The notes under the pieces: model-generated
Database searches by the model: none
What the model was told of the DNA's origin: nothing
What the model saw: only the letters and a program-made list of their open reading frames with translations
Assembly (NCBI RefSeq): GCF_002234915.1
Contig: NZ_NEWD01000004.1
Location: forward strand, 288,180-352,179
Length of the DNA stretch: 64,000 bases
Direction: 5' to 3'
Source of the DNA: Bifidobacterium vansinderenii
GTDB taxonomy: Bacteria > Actinomycetota > Actinomycetes > Actinomycetales > Bifidobacteriaceae
Translations under genes and position numbers: made by a program
Part shown: piece after piece, positions 34,901-43,258 of the stretch
How the letters are laid out: each line of letters opens with the position of its first letter
Numbering within the stretch: position 1 is the stretch's first letter

Positions 34901-36353
34901 CGCGCAGCACGGCGAGGACGACGCCGGCGAGCGCGGCGAGCATGCCGACGATGGCACCGCGCAGGACCACGGTTCGCCGGTGCTTGGCGGGAATCGCGGA
35001 TTCCAGGCCGACGATCAGCAGCGCGGCGTAGGCGAACCATGTCCACCAGCCCGACTCGAACAGCGCGCTGGACTGCCATACGGCGATCGCCAGCAACGCG
35101 GGCATGGCAAGAGCCTGGGCGATCCATGCACCCGACGCTTTCGCCTTCTCACGCGTATCTCCACGGGTATCACCGTGTGCATCGGCGTGCGCAGCTCGCT
35201 CGTCCGTCATCCGCTCCACGCGAAGTCGACGTTCCGGCAGTACGGCTCGTAGCGACTGCGCCAACAAGGTTCGCGCGGATTCGTTCTCATCGGCGCTTGC
35301 CGTGGTAGTGCTCGCCGTATTACCGGATTCGTTGAGATTTTGGGAATCCCCAGAGGTTTCCACCGCGGTGTGCACAACCGTGGGGATATCGGCATCCGAC
35401 TCCGGCGTCATCAGTACCGCAACGTATCCGGGCAGACGGTTCAGCGTCTCCGCGACGGTTCGCGCGCGCTCCTCCACGGTCACGTCATGATCGCCCGGCT
35501 GGGCGGCCGTCAGGAACCGTTCGATGGCATCGGCGTTCGAGTATACCGTCTCGCCGTCCGTCACGGCCACATGCACGCCGGCCGCGTGCAGCCGTACGCA
35601 TCGGTTCAGCGCTGTGGCAAGGCATGCGTCAAGGTTGTGCCGGGTTGCGGTGTCGATCACGATCAGCGTGTCGGAACGCGCGTCGCGCGAACCTTCGCGT
35701 GTCATAAGCGTGCCTCGGTGCGCGCTCGCCCGCCATGCGATCATGCGCCACGGATCACCGGACTCGTAGCGCCGGACCGTGGCCGAGTCGGTCTCCTCGC
35801 TTCGCCCGGTTCTTGATACCATCGGCGTGGTACCTGCAGCATCGGCCAGGGACAGGTCCGGTGGATTGCGCAGTTCGTCTCGATCATTGCGCTCGCGAAT
35901 CAGACGTCGGATTTTCCATAGGCCGAACGCGTCGAACCAGGTGACCGCCGTGGCGTCCAGACGGTAGAGCCCCCGATCGGGCGGCCCGCCAGCACTGCGA
36001 ATGCGGCGAATCACACGATCATGCTGATCTAACTGCGACCATTGATATTCGATGCGCACAGTGCGCGGGATCAGCCAGCTCGCAGCCATCTGTTTGGCTT
36101 TGGCTCCCTTCCCTGAGGGGAGCTGTCTGCGCGGAATCAGCATCCACGTCGATATCGTCAGCGCCAGCGATACCGCCATCAGCACAGGAACGGCGATGGC
36201 AAAGCCCATGAGCGCGGCGCTGTCGATCGCCAGCGCGAAGAACAATGCCACGCCGGCGAGCGCCAGCAATGCGATCAGCCGCACGGTCGGTCGCACCATA
36301 CCGTGTCGGTACGGCGCATCGCGGTGGCGTAGGACTGGCGGGATGACGGGCAT
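31968..36353 (-). CDS. DUF58-transglutaminase fusion membrane protein (TgpA-like)
   Basis: 1461 residues, MPVIPPVLRHRDAPYRHGMV…. Two membrane spans lie at about 24-70. Residues ~95-390 are a DUF58-type region with the signature RRYESGDPWRMIAWRASAHR. More spans follow (~430-670), then a periplasmic-type part with a transglutaminase domain at about 1110-1185: TGYCAHYASALAVFGRAMGV (Cys), LHSWVEAYINGLGWIPFDV (His, Asp). A Ser/Ala-rich linker, a further span (ALAVLALLALAYVIVTAGMW) and a cytoplasmic tail end the protein. DUF58 and transglutaminase proteins are usually separate neighbours of MoxR; here they are one chain. The MoxR gene lies 15 bases upstream. Role in envelope processing is inferred. 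Confidence 0.85.
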   Translation of the reverse strand: MPVIPPVLRHRDAPYRHGMVRPTVRLIALLALAGVALFFALAIDSAALMGFAIAVPVLMAVSLALTISTWMLIPRRQLPSGKGAKAKQMAASWLIPRTVRIEYQWSQLDQHDRVIRRIRSAGGPPDRGLYRLDATAVTWFDAFGLWKIRRLIRERNDRDELRNPPDLSLADAAGTTPMVSRTGRSEETDSATVRRYESGDPWRMIAWRASAHRGTLMTREGSRDARSDTLIVIDTATRHNLDACLATALNRCVRLHAAGVHVAVTDGETVYSNADAIERFLTAAQPGDHDVTVEERARTVAETLNRLPGYVAVLMTPESDADIPTVVHTAVETSGDSQNLNESGNTASTTTASADENESARTLLAQSLRAVLPERRLRVERMTDERAAHADAHGDTRGDTREKAKASGAWIAQALAMPALLAIAVWQSSALFESGWWTWFAYAALLIVGLESAIPAKHRRTVVLRGAIVGMLAALAGVVLAVLRVRQYDLQSAAQAASASASESLPATEKTGLTHILHALKSGATEIYEQYVPAVVGGYADALLIVAVAAIAIVLRLLLAARPLCTVCAVLPIVITAVAYAWAGQELALPWIAICLALGGILLWATHDHRTRMRPPAPIIASVLVAAIAVGFTPMAVTAAQRVDISLGDGGGVFSNGTINPIIDLKRGVNQTGATTVFTYTAGKRLYFRLATLDDFNGDTWSFSQRLSDRGGFYSGQTGGQTSSEAGSNSYSTYSTNGGSGSFGGGFQYSSYSPYNRFGYDTPLDQYLDILGGTETGGLDGADWEVNAKVTIDTLNSRFLPVPSGSVDTNQVTSSGVWRRGGDSAFYSTSEATTPGMTYTATGTYISPIQSAKDFSTIDALNALKDKASEERTSQTLRIRIVDDDSQIVTDTDGNRIGRFTQAGLKLDDSVIDKYDLRGRSWLIGIPDIVSDEQESTDGMTAYRIRGYTIELNPSGWLIRLMSGMYGALGAGMENPDGEFAFLVPPLQTLLNDDGTVDDGSSVTQDTENGDITARNGTTGGNSNATGIIDEQIPNGYDELPSALPSQVTAIVDQAKRQGVPINGSGAESQIASMEYLVDYFTNNGFTYSLNAPDGSGRNNMQVIGDFLDRKTGYCAHYASALAVFGRAMGVKTRMVLGYAPGSGTSTDGSYAVASNQLHSWVEAYINGLGWIPFDVTPASGDDSGAATTGGQSSATQNAGNSASAQPSASSSSSASASQGPSDTPSASASSSATSDVKNDSRNDGDANDTAGGRQGILSVLSELSWSRFRDSRAVRALAVLALLALAYVIVTAGMWLRALRRRRRLQRIREAGPGMWLTAWREVTDTAWDWSVRWPSSSTEQDVANAITRWMGESATLTPESAGTGTSAGPAALSSYKTTSAVDAVALIARRAESAAYGNTESRDMRSSADTDPERLIAMLDDVRAAMARSWVEHARSLPPMVRVVRSASTRLIPRSLFRR

Positions 36354-36368
36354 GGCGGTTCACCGAGC

Positions 36369-37487
36369 CTATCGGGAGCGCGCCGATCGGGCGGAATGTG
36401 CAGGACGTGCGGAACGCGGCGATCGTGCAGACTGCCGACCGGCGGATCGTCCGGCGTCCGGCGCGGGCACCGAATCCAGCACCGACGTCACGATCCGCGC
36501 ACACTGGTCGGAGGACGCGACCGATCCGGTCATCGAACGGGGTACGAGGCGATGCGCGAGCACGACGACGGCCAGCGTCTTGACGTCGTTCGGTGTGACG
36601 AAATCACGGCCGTCGATGTATGCGCGGGCGCGGGCCATGGCCAGCAGGTTCAGTCCAGCGCGCGGCGAGGCACCGAATCGCACGTCGGGATGCTCGCGGG
36701 TGGCGCGCACGATCGACACGATGTAGTCGGCCACCGGCTCGCTCACATGCACGCTGCGCACACGGGAGAGCACGTCGGCCAGTTCGAGCGTGGAACACAC
36801 GGGACGCAGGTCGGTCAGCGGTTCGCCGGCATGCGTGCCGAGCAGCATGGCGTGTTCGGCGTCGTGCGTGGGGTAGCCGATCGACGTGCGGGCCATGAAG
36901 CGGTCGAGCTGCGCTTCGGGCAGCGGATACGTGCCCTCAAGCTCGATCGGATTCTGCGTGGCGAGCACGAGATATGGTTCGGGCAGCCGGCGGGTGACGC
37001 CGTCCACGCTGATCTGGCGTTCGGCCATGGCCTCGAGCATGGCGGACTGGGTCTTGGGGTTCGCGCGGTTCACCTCGTCGGCGATGACGATGTCGGCGAA
37101 CAGCGGTCCGGGGTGGAATTCGAACCGTTGCGCGCGCTGATCGTACACGTTCACGCCGGTCAGGTCGGACGGCATCATGTCGGGTGTGAACTGGATGCGA
37201 TGCACGGTGCCGCCGACGCACTGGCCGAGCGCGCGGGCGAGCGTGGTCTTGCCCACGCCGGGCACGTCCTCGAGCAGCAGATGACCGCCCGCGCACAGCA
37301 CGGTCACGGTCAGTTCGATCACTTCGCGTGAGCAGGACAGCACGCCGGCGAGCGCGTCGATAATGCGTTGCGGAATCTCGACAGGGTCGGACGGGGGCAT
37401 ACCGTGGCCGTCATGAGGTTCGCGGTCGTCGTATGCGTCACGATATTCGCGCTGATATCGATCCTCGTGATGCTGCTCCCCCATCAT
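36369..37487 (-). CDS. moxR: MoxR-family AAA+ ATPase
   Basis: 372 residues, MMGEQHHEDRYQREYRDAYD…. The first ~45 residues are a charged extension not typical of the family; a start near MPPSDPVEIPQ is possible. Walker A is EDVPGVGKTTLARAL, Walker B DIVIADEVNRANPKTQ, then LATQNPIELEGTYPLPEAQL and SPRAGLNLLAMARA (sensor 2), the classic MoxR set. It probably acts as a chaperone-like ATPase for the DUF58-transglutaminase protein encoded downstream in the same operon. The C-terminus is Ser/Arg/Ala-rich and low complexity. Confidence 0.9.
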   Translation of the reverse strand: MMGEQHHEDRYQREYRDAYDDREPHDGHGMPPSDPVEIPQRIIDALAGVLSCSREVIELTVTVLCAGGHLLLEDVPGVGKTTLARALGQCVGGTVHRIQFTPDMMPSDLTGVNVYDQRAQRFEFHPGPLFADIVIADEVNRANPKTQSAMLEAMAERQISVDGVTRRLPEPYLVLATQNPIELEGTYPLPEAQLDRFMARTSIGYPTHDAEHAMLLGTHAGEPLTDLRPVCSTLELADVLSRVRSVHVSEPVADYIVSIVRATREHPDVRFGASPRAGLNLLAMARARAYIDGRDFVTPNDVKTLAVVVLAHRLVPRSMTGSVASSDQCARIVTSVLDSVPAPDAGRSAGRQSARSPRSARPAHSARSARSR

Positions 37488-37601
37488 CGGCTCCCGTCAT
37501 CGAAAAGTCTGTCGTTCCCCACTATAACGTGGCGACGGTATGGCGGTCGGTCATGGATTTGGGAGTCAGAGATCAGTGAGTTGGGAGTCCGAACGCGACA
37601 T

Positions 37602-37729
37602 TTTGGTAGTCCGAACGAACTTGGGAGTCGAAACGAGACAGGGTGATCGCTCACAACCGGCCTGCACTGTCACGTTCGGACTACCAAATTCGGTTGGACT
37701 TACCAAATCAGTGCGTTCGGACTACCAAA
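37602..37729. repeat. Palindromic repeats with TTTGGTAGTCCGAACG
   Basis: TTTGGTAGTCCGAACG (37602-37617) is matched by reverse complements at 37673-37688 and 37714-37729; degenerate half copies (TTGGGAGTCCGAACG) lie at 37581-37595. This fills most of the 268-base gap 37488-37755. Confidence 0.75.
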
Positions 37730-37755
37730 TCACGCGAGCCACCGCACCGTACACC

Positions 37756-38985
37756 CTATGCCAGGCCGGATTCGGCGAGCGCGTGGTCGATGTCGCGGAT
37801 CAGATCGTCCGTGTCCTCGAGTCCGACGGCGAGGCGGAAGAATCCGCGGTGGAACTCCTCCGGGTAGAGGTACTGGCGTTCGTCGTCCTCGCCGAGGAAC
37901 ACGATCAGGCTTTCGTCGTGGCCGAGCGAGACGGCCGACGTGATCACGTTGAGCTTGGAGACGAACCGGTTGTGCCCGTCGTGGTCGGTGTCCAGTCCGA
38001 ACGCGAGCACGCCACCGAAGCCGGCGTCCGGTCGGGCGAGCTGCGAGACGGCAACGTCGTGATGCGGGTGGCTTTCCAAGCCCGGATACGCCACGAACCG
38101 CACCTGCGGCAGGGATTCGAGATGCCGGGCGATGGCGAGCGCGGACGCGTTGTGCTGCCTCATGCGCAGCGGCAAGGTGACCGAACCGCGGTTGATAAGC
38201 CACGCGTTGAACGGGCTGATGATGCCTCCGTAGTTCACCTGCGCGGTGAAGCGGATCTGGTCGGTGCGTTCCTTGGTGGTGGCGATGGCGCCGCCGAGCG
38301 CGTCGCCGTGGCCGTTGATGTACTTGGTCAGGCTTTCGATGACGACGTCGGCGCCCAGATCGAGCGGGCGCACGTTGAACGGCGAGTTGAACGTATTGTC
38401 GACGCTGACCACGGCTTCGGGATTGTGCTCGTGCACGAGCGCGGCGATGGTCTTGATGTCCGACACCTTGAGCGTGGGGTTGGCCGGCGTTTCGATGTGC
38501 ACGAGCTTGGTGTTGGGCCTGAGCGCGGCGGCCACGTTCGCCGGGTCGGACGTGTCGACGATGCTGGTTTCAATGCCGTACTTCTCTGGCAGGATCTGTT
38601 CAAGCAGACGGTAGGCGGCGATGTACGTAGTGTCGGAGAACACGGCGTGGTCGCCGCGGTTGAGAAACGTGGTAAACGTGGCGGACAGCGCGGCTACACC
38701 GCTGGCGAACACCACCGCATCTTCCGCACCCTCGAGTTTGGCGAGTTTCGCCTCGAGATAGCGCTGGTTCGGATGCCCGTTGCGTGTATACAGGTTCACG
38801 TCAGAGCTTGACCAGTTGATGTCGGAGGGGTCGTACGGCAGCGCGTAGGCGTTGGCGAGCGTGATCGGACGACGGATGGCACCGGTTTCGGCATCGACGC
38901 CGTTGCCGAGATGGATGGAGAGCGTGTTGAATCCCAAGGGCTTGTCGTCGAACGAGATGCCCTGATGCGTGAGGTCTGAGGTCAT
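37756..38985 (-). CDS. PLP-dependent Cys/Met metabolism enzyme (cystathionine lyase/synthase-like)
   Basis: 409 residues from ATG 38985 (MTSDLTHQGISFDDKPLGFN). Family marks: YTRNGHPNQRYLEAKLAKLE, VVFASGVAALSATF (PLP phosphate contact), VDNTFNSPFNVRPLDLGAD, and the PLP lysine in ESLTKYINGHGDALGG. The end …LYPEEFHRGFFRLAVGLED is conserved. It may be a cystathionine gamma-lyase or gamma-synthase, or an O-acetylhomoserine/methionine gamma-lyase type enzyme; sequence alone does not decide. The actual stop lies 45 bases from the repeat block. Confidence 0.85.
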   Translation of the reverse strand: MTSDLTHQGISFDDKPLGFNTLSIHLGNGVDAETGAIRRPITLANAYALPYDPSDINWSSSDVNLYTRNGHPNQRYLEAKLAKLEGAEDAVVFASGVAALSATFTTFLNRGDHAVFSDTTYIAAYRLLEQILPEKYGIETSIVDTSDPANVAAALRPNTKLVHIETPANPTLKVSDIKTIAALVHEHNPEAVVSVDNTFNSPFNVRPLDLGADVVIESLTKYINGHGDALGGAIATTKERTDQIRFTAQVNYGGIISPFNAWLINRGSVTLPLRMRQHNASALAIARHLESLPQVRFVAYPGLESHPHHDVAVSQLARPDAGFGGVLAFGLDTDHDGHNRFVSKLNVITSAVSLGHDESLIVFLGEDDERQYLYPEEFHRGFFRLAVGLEDTDDLIRDIDHALAESGLA

Positions 38986-39131
38986 GATTCCAGCGTGCCA
39001 TACCGGCGATGCGCGCGCACCTTGGGACGGGGCGGTGAAATCATTGCGATTGCGGCGTTTTCCAACCGGCAATAGGGAGAATCTAAGACCGAGTTGAGCT
39101 ATGCCGGGCTGTGTTGGCGGCTAGACGGATG

Positions 39132-39251
39132 AATTTGGGGCGCGGAATACCCGTTTTTTGCTCTTTGGGGCGTCAACTTCCCGAATATGCGGCGATTTTC
39201 GTCCTGTTGGCGCCCCAAAGAGTGGATTTCGGGTAGTTGACGCCCCAAATT
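39132..39251. repeat. Family C nested palindrome
   Basis: Outer arms AATTTGGGGCG (39132-39142) / CGCCCCAAATT (39241-39251); inner arms CTCTTTGGGGCG (39161-39172) / CGCCCCAAAGAG (39211-39222). Same core as 19746-19809. Confidence 0.8.
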
Positions 39252-39288
39252 TGACACGATGGCGTGGGGCGCCGGACCGGATATGCAA

Positions 39289-39321
39289 AAGGCTCCCGAC
39301 CGAAGATTCGGTGAGAGCCTT
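39289..39321 (-). terminator. groES terminator
   Basis: AAGGCTC … GAGCCTT with an inner ACCGA/TCGGT; on the minus strand TTTT follows. Lies about 50 bases beyond the groES stop. Confidence 0.7.
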
Positions 39322-39369
39322 GAAGTGTGCAAGACGCGGTCATGACGACCGGCGTCGGACTGAATCAGA

Positions 39370-39663
39370 TCAGTTCAGGATGGCCAGCACGTCGCGGGCG
39401 GAGACGATCAGGTAGTCCTCGCCGCCGTAGTTGACCTCGGTGCCGCCGTACTTGGAGTACAGGACCTTGTCGCCGACCTTCACGTCGACGGGGATGCGCT
39501 CGCCCTTGTCGTCGCGACGGCCCGGGCCCACAGCCAGAACTTCGCCCTGCTGCGGCTTCTCCTTGGAGCTGTCCGGAATGAACAGACCGGAAGCGGTCTG
39601 GGTTTCGGCAGCGGCCTGCTTGATGACAATCTTGTCTTCCAACGGTGTGAGTGCAATCGACAC
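39370..39663 (-). CDS. groES: Co-chaperonin GroES (Hsp10)
   Basis: 97 residues, [20 protein letters not shown]. Standard Hsp10 pattern: [10 protein letters not shown], mobile loop [20 protein letters not shown], and [16 protein letters not shown]. It caps GroEL during folding. No groEL follows, as in other actinobacteria where groES can be separate. A CIRCE operator lies 116 bases upstream. Confidence 0.96.
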   Translation of the reverse strand: MSIALTPLEDKIVIKQAAAETQTASGLFIPDSSKEKPQQGEVLAVGPGRRDDKGERIPVDVKVGDKVLYSKYGGTEVNYGGEDYLIVSARDVLAILN

Positions 39664-39779
39664 TGTGGGCCTCCTCTTTCAAAGAGCAATCGAACAATTC
39701 CCACGCCAGAACGCCGCCGAGAGGCTGACGATCACTCGGGTGAACGTCCCTTTGCGCTATTCGTTATGGTAGCGCGAAA

Positions 39780-39806
39780 TTAGCACTCTGCCAACTTGAG
39801 TGCTAA
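39780..39806. promoter_or_regulatory. CIRCE element (HrcA operator)
   Basis: TTAGCACTC-N9-GAGTGCTAA, an exact match to the consensus. HrcA repression of groES is therefore expected. Confidence 0.95.
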
Positions 39807-39850
39807 AGGAGTTTGCCGGAAGCGTAGATAGGGCGGAGAGAGATTGGGCA

Positions 39851-39900
39851 CTCCCCTCAGTCTGCCATAGGCAGACAGCTCCCCTCCGCAGGGAGGGGAG
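39851..39900 (+). repeat. Family A repeat
   Basis: CTCCCCTCAGTCTGCC…GCAGACAGCTCCCCTCC…GGGAGGGGAG; inner hairpin TCTGCCATAGGCAGA. Confidence 0.8.
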
Positions 39901-39946
39901 CCAGAAAAGATGGAAGCTTAGATGGGACGAGAAACCGAGAGACGCG

Positions 39947-41545
39947 TCAGCCGCGACGACGGGCCAGGACGGCGTCGACGTTTACGCCGAGGGACTCCTC
40001 GGTCTCCTTGGGAGCGGCGACCGGAGCGTGGGCAGCGACGGCGGCCTTGCGCTCGGCGCGACGGGCGGCGGCCTCCTCGACCTTCTTGTCGCCCACCAGA
40101 CGGGACACGGCGTCGTCCTTGGGCACGGATGCCGGACGAATGCTTGAGGGCGTGACCGGAGCGGTCTGCTTCGAGGCGGCGTTCACTGCAGGACGAGCGT
40201 CGGCTCGCTGCGGGCGAGCGGAAGCGGCCTGCGCGGGACGGCCGGGACGGGATTCTTCGGCGGAGGCCTTCGTATCGGAGCGCGAGGCCATTCCGTCCTT
40301 ATCGGATCCAGCAGCGGCGGGCTTCGCATCCGACGGAGTCTTGGCCTTCACCGGTTCGGCGTGAGCCACCTGCTTGGTGGACTTGATCTCAAGGCTCTGC
40401 GGCTCGGCGGCCTTGACCGGCTTGCCATGGCGCGGCGCACCCAGCGAGAAGGAGATGAGGTCCTGATTCGAGGCGAGCTCGAATGCATCGAGCGCGTGGG
40501 ACGGAGACACCCGCTCCAGCTCATTGGTGAAGTCCTCGGGTTCGGCGGCAGGCTTCTCCTTGATCGTCGGCTTGAAGGCGACAGGCTTGGACGAACCGGC
40601 AACCGGCACAGTGGCCTGATGAGAGGACTGCTGTGCTGCAGGTCGGGCACCCGTCGCACCAGTCTGCTGACGGGCCGCCTTCAGAGTCTCACCGGTCTCA
40701 TGGCGGCGCTGACTGCGCGGCGCGATCGTGGCCGGGGACTGTGCAGCCTGAGCAGCCGGAACGCTGGAAGACGGAGCCGCGGCGGCCGGCGTCTCCTCGA
40801 CCGCATCCTCATCGTCATCGGGCATCACGGACTGCGCCTGTGCACGGGCGGCTGCCTCACGCGCACGACGTTCCAGTTCACGCGCCCTGAGCGCGGCGAT
40901 CTTCTCCGCCTTGGCACGCTCGAGCGCGGCCTGAATATCCTGAGCGCTCATCGCATCGGTGGCGGTCTGCGTCTCAGGCTCACCGGAAGCCGATGCCGCA
41001 GCGGCGGCACCCGCACCACGGTTACGCGCCCCCTTCGCAGAGGCGGATTTCTTCTTGGCGGCACGACGCTTGGCCGCGGCCACCTTATGTTCCCACTCAC
41101 GCGCCTGCTTGGACGCACGCACGCCCAAGGCGAGCACGATCACATCAAGTACGACCGGAATCAGCGCGAACAGCGGGCTGAAATGCAGCAGCAGGGCGAG
41201 AACGAACACCACGACGGCGACGGCGAGCAAGGAGCCGACAAGAATCTGACGGCGACGAATGGCGGCACGACGCAACGCGCGCACATGCTCGATCCGCTTG
41301 TCATCGAGCTTGGTTGCCTGTGCCCCAGACTGCATAGCCGTCCCTTTCCCGGCGGTAGTTGGTGTCCTGTCGCCGAAGTGCATACCATCATCCATATCGA
41401 TGATATGCAATGATGCGGAATACCGGTCTGGACGATGCTCCATCGCGTTCCTCATGCCGTTCATCGTTTTCCACGGCTGAAGACCGAACATAAGTATCAA
41501 TACTATCGCCCACAACACAACACTTGCGAGCGAATCCAGATCCAT
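39947..41545 (-). CDS. Membrane protein with long Ala-rich cytoplasmic tail
   Basis: 532 residues from ATG 41545 (MDLDSLASVVLWAIVLILMF). One N-terminal span (residues 4-22), then two close spans around 100-145 (VGSLLAVAVVVFVLALLLHF; FALIPVVLDVIVLALGV), followed by a 380-residue tail rich in Ala, Lys, Glu and Pro with coiled-coil potential (ERAKAEKIAALRARELERRA). No enzyme motif. The ribosome site AGGAGG lies about 18 bases upstream, rather far, so the true start is uncertain. Possibly a cell-division or envelope scaffold; function not known. Confidence 0.7.
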   Translation of the reverse strand: MDLDSLASVVLWAIVLILMFGLQPWKTMNGMRNAMEHRPDRYSASLHIIDMDDGMHFGDRTPTTAGKGTAMQSGAQATKLDDKRIEHVRALRRAAIRRRQILVGSLLAVAVVVFVLALLLHFSPLFALIPVVLDVIVLALGVRASKQAREWEHKVAAAKRRAAKKKSASAKGARNRGAGAAAAASASGEPETQTATDAMSAQDIQAALERAKAEKIAALRARELERRAREAAARAQAQSVMPDDDEDAVEETPAAAAPSSSVPAAQAAQSPATIAPRSQRRHETGETLKAARQQTGATGARPAAQQSSHQATVPVAGSSKPVAFKPTIKEKPAAEPEDFTNELERVSPSHALDAFELASNQDLISFSLGAPRHGKPVKAAEPQSLEIKSTKQVAHAEPVKAKTPSDAKPAAAGSDKDGMASRSDTKASAEESRPGRPAQAASARPQRADARPAVNAASKQTAPVTPSSIRPASVPKDDAVSRLVGDKKVEEAAARRAERKAAVAAHAPVAAPKETEESLGVNVDAVLARRRG

Positions 41546-41586
41546 GAACTCTACGATAGGGTAACCTCCTGAAAAAACGCGCAGGC

Positions 41587-42267
41587 TCACGGGCGGTGTG
41601 TCGGGCCCGGCACCGGTTTCAGACGACTCGTCAACGAGCCGGAAACGTCGGAATCAAGCAGAACATACACGTCGTGATCGCGCCACCGGCCGTCCACATA
41701 CATATAACTGTGCCGTACCCCCTCGAAATTCATCCCCACTTTCTCCACAACATGCTTGGAACGCTCGTTCTCGGGAAGGATTGCCACCTCCATACGATGC
41801 AGCTGCGGACCGGTCGGATCGGCGAGCGCCCAGTCGCCGAGCATGGCCAGAGCGAGCGGGGCGAGCCCCCGTCCGGCGTGCGCCTCGTCGACCCAATACC
41901 CCACCGTGCCGGTGCGCATGGAACCGTAGTTGACCGCGCCCAGCGAGATCTGTCCAACGATGCAGCCGTTGAGTTCCATCAGCAGAATGATGCCGCGGCC
42001 CAGTCGTTCCGCTTCACGCTGGCGGCTGAGCCATTCGTCGAACGTTACGGGGGCACCGTGCAGCGGATCGCCGGAATCCCAAGGCTTGAGCCACTGTTCG
42101 TTGCGCTGGCGGGCGGCGCTCCATTCATCCCAATCCGCGCCGACCATGGGGCGTAGTCGCAGTGGCGCGAACCCCTGCGGCGCCTCAAGCGCGGACGGCA
42201 CGCGGAAGCTTGCATTACCCGTCTCGGACACCTGATTTCTGGAAAACAGCCGGAACATGGCTACCAT
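41587..42267 (-). CDS. GNAT acetyltransferase (RimJ-like)
   Basis: 226 residues if started at ATG 42267 (MVAMFRLFSRNQVSE), or a shorter form from 42258; no strong ribosome site helps. The RimJ/RimL pattern is visible: LRLRPMVGADWDEWSAARQR, CIVGQISLGAVNYGSMRTGT, VGYWVDEAHAGRGLAPLALA (acetyl-CoA loop), and RMEVAILPENERSKHVVEKV. It probably acetylates a protein N-terminus or small amine. It is divergent from the next gene with about 100 bases between. Confidence 0.85.
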   Translation of the reverse strand: MVAMFRLFSRNQVSETGNASFRVPSALEAPQGFAPLRLRPMVGADWDEWSAARQRNEQWLKPWDSGDPLHGAPVTFDEWLSRQREAERLGRGIILLMELNGCIVGQISLGAVNYGSMRTGTVGYWVDEAHAGRGLAPLALAMLGDWALADPTGPQLHRMEVAILPENERSKHVVEKVGMNFEGVRHSYMYVDGRWRDHDVYVLLDSDVSGSLTSRLKPVPGPTHRP

Positions 42268-42368
42268 GTTCCGCCGAGGGACGTACAAGCGGCAGACCTG
42301 CGCAAGGGGGATGTTCGCCATGCGGTCGGCGGGCGTGCATGGTGGAAGGCGACTGATAGAACCGTGGC

Positions 42369-42992
42369 ATGAGCGAAGTTGCAAATGAATCCGCCGGTCT
42401 GGTTCTCCCCGACGATGTGCACGACAAGTCCGCGTTGCGGCATGCGGTGCTGGCACGACGCCGTCTGACTACGCCCGCGGAGAGGGAGTCGGCCGGCGAG
42501 CGCGTGGCCGCCGCCGCGGTGGAGTCCCGCCTGTTCGATGGCGTGCATACGGTGGCCGCATATGTATCGATGGGCACGGAGGTGTCCACGTTGCCGTTGC
42601 TGCGTGAACTGCTGGCGCGGGATGTGCGGGTTCTGGTGCCGCGGTTGGGTACGGGTCGCGATCTTGGCTGGGGCGTGCTGGAACGGATGGATGATCTTGC
42701 CGACGCGGGCGAGCGCCGACCGCAGGAGCCTGAGGGCGAGACCCTGCCCGCCGAGGCCATCGCCGATGCCGATATGACGATCACCGCGGCGGTGCTGGTG
42801 AATCATGACGGATGGCGTCTGGGCCGCGGCGGCGGATGGTACGATCGCATGCTCGCGTTGCGCAGGCCCGGCACGGGCGTGACTGCCGTGGTGTGGCCAT
42901 GGGAGTTTGTGGATCGGGAACTGCCCCGCGAAGAGCATGACATGCCGGTTGACGGGGTGTTGACGCCGGAGGGGTTTACGCGGGTGCGGTAG
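42369..42992 (+). CDS. 5-formyltetrahydrofolate cyclo-ligase
   Basis: 207 residues, MSEVANESAGLVLPDDVHDK…. Conserved parts: KSALRHAVLARRR near the N-terminus, AAYVSMGTEVSTLPLL, and the ATP/folate loop LGRGGGWYDRMLAL near residue 150. It makes 5,10-methenyl-THF from 5-formyl-THF with ATP. The neighbouring SAF and FmdB genes are its common actinobacterial partners, although here on the opposite strand. Confidence 0.9.
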   Translation: MSEVANESAGLVLPDDVHDKSALRHAVLARRRLTTPAERESAGERVAAAAVESRLFDGVHTVAAYVSMGTEVSTLPLLRELLARDVRVLVPRLGTGRDLGWGVLERMDDLADAGERRPQEPEGETLPAEAIADADMTITAAVLVNHDGWRLGRGGGWYDRMLALRRPGTGVTAVVWPWEFVDRELPREEHDMPVDGVLTPEGFTRVR

Positions 42993-43079
42993 AAGACCGT
43001 CGCCTGTACGGGGAGGATCTCTCCTGGTGAGGCCGAGCGACTGACTTGTCACCGGACTTTCCATCTGGGCGGAGCGGTT

Positions 43080-43240
43080 CCCTCCCTCAGTCGGGCGCAG
43101 CCCGACAGCTCCCTCCCGAGGAGGGAGCACGAAGATTTTTTGGTCTCCCCAGTCGGCGCCCCTCGGAGAGAATGTCCTTGTACCGGATTGTGCTCCCTCC
43201 CTGGGAGGGAGCTGGCACGCACGGCGTGACTGAGGGAGGG
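43080..43240. repeat. Family A repeats, two copies in inverted orientation
   Basis: Plus copy 43080-43130 (inner TCGGGCGCAGCCCGA) and reverse copy 43190-43240 (ending GACTGAGGGAGGG). Both lie between the cyclo-ligase and SAF genes. Confidence 0.8.
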
Positions 43241-43258
43241 TCGCCCGTGCAACCTAGT

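Noticed and set aside
34239..35252. 337-codon plus-strand open frame
   Set aside because: Antisense to the DUF58-transglutaminase gene.
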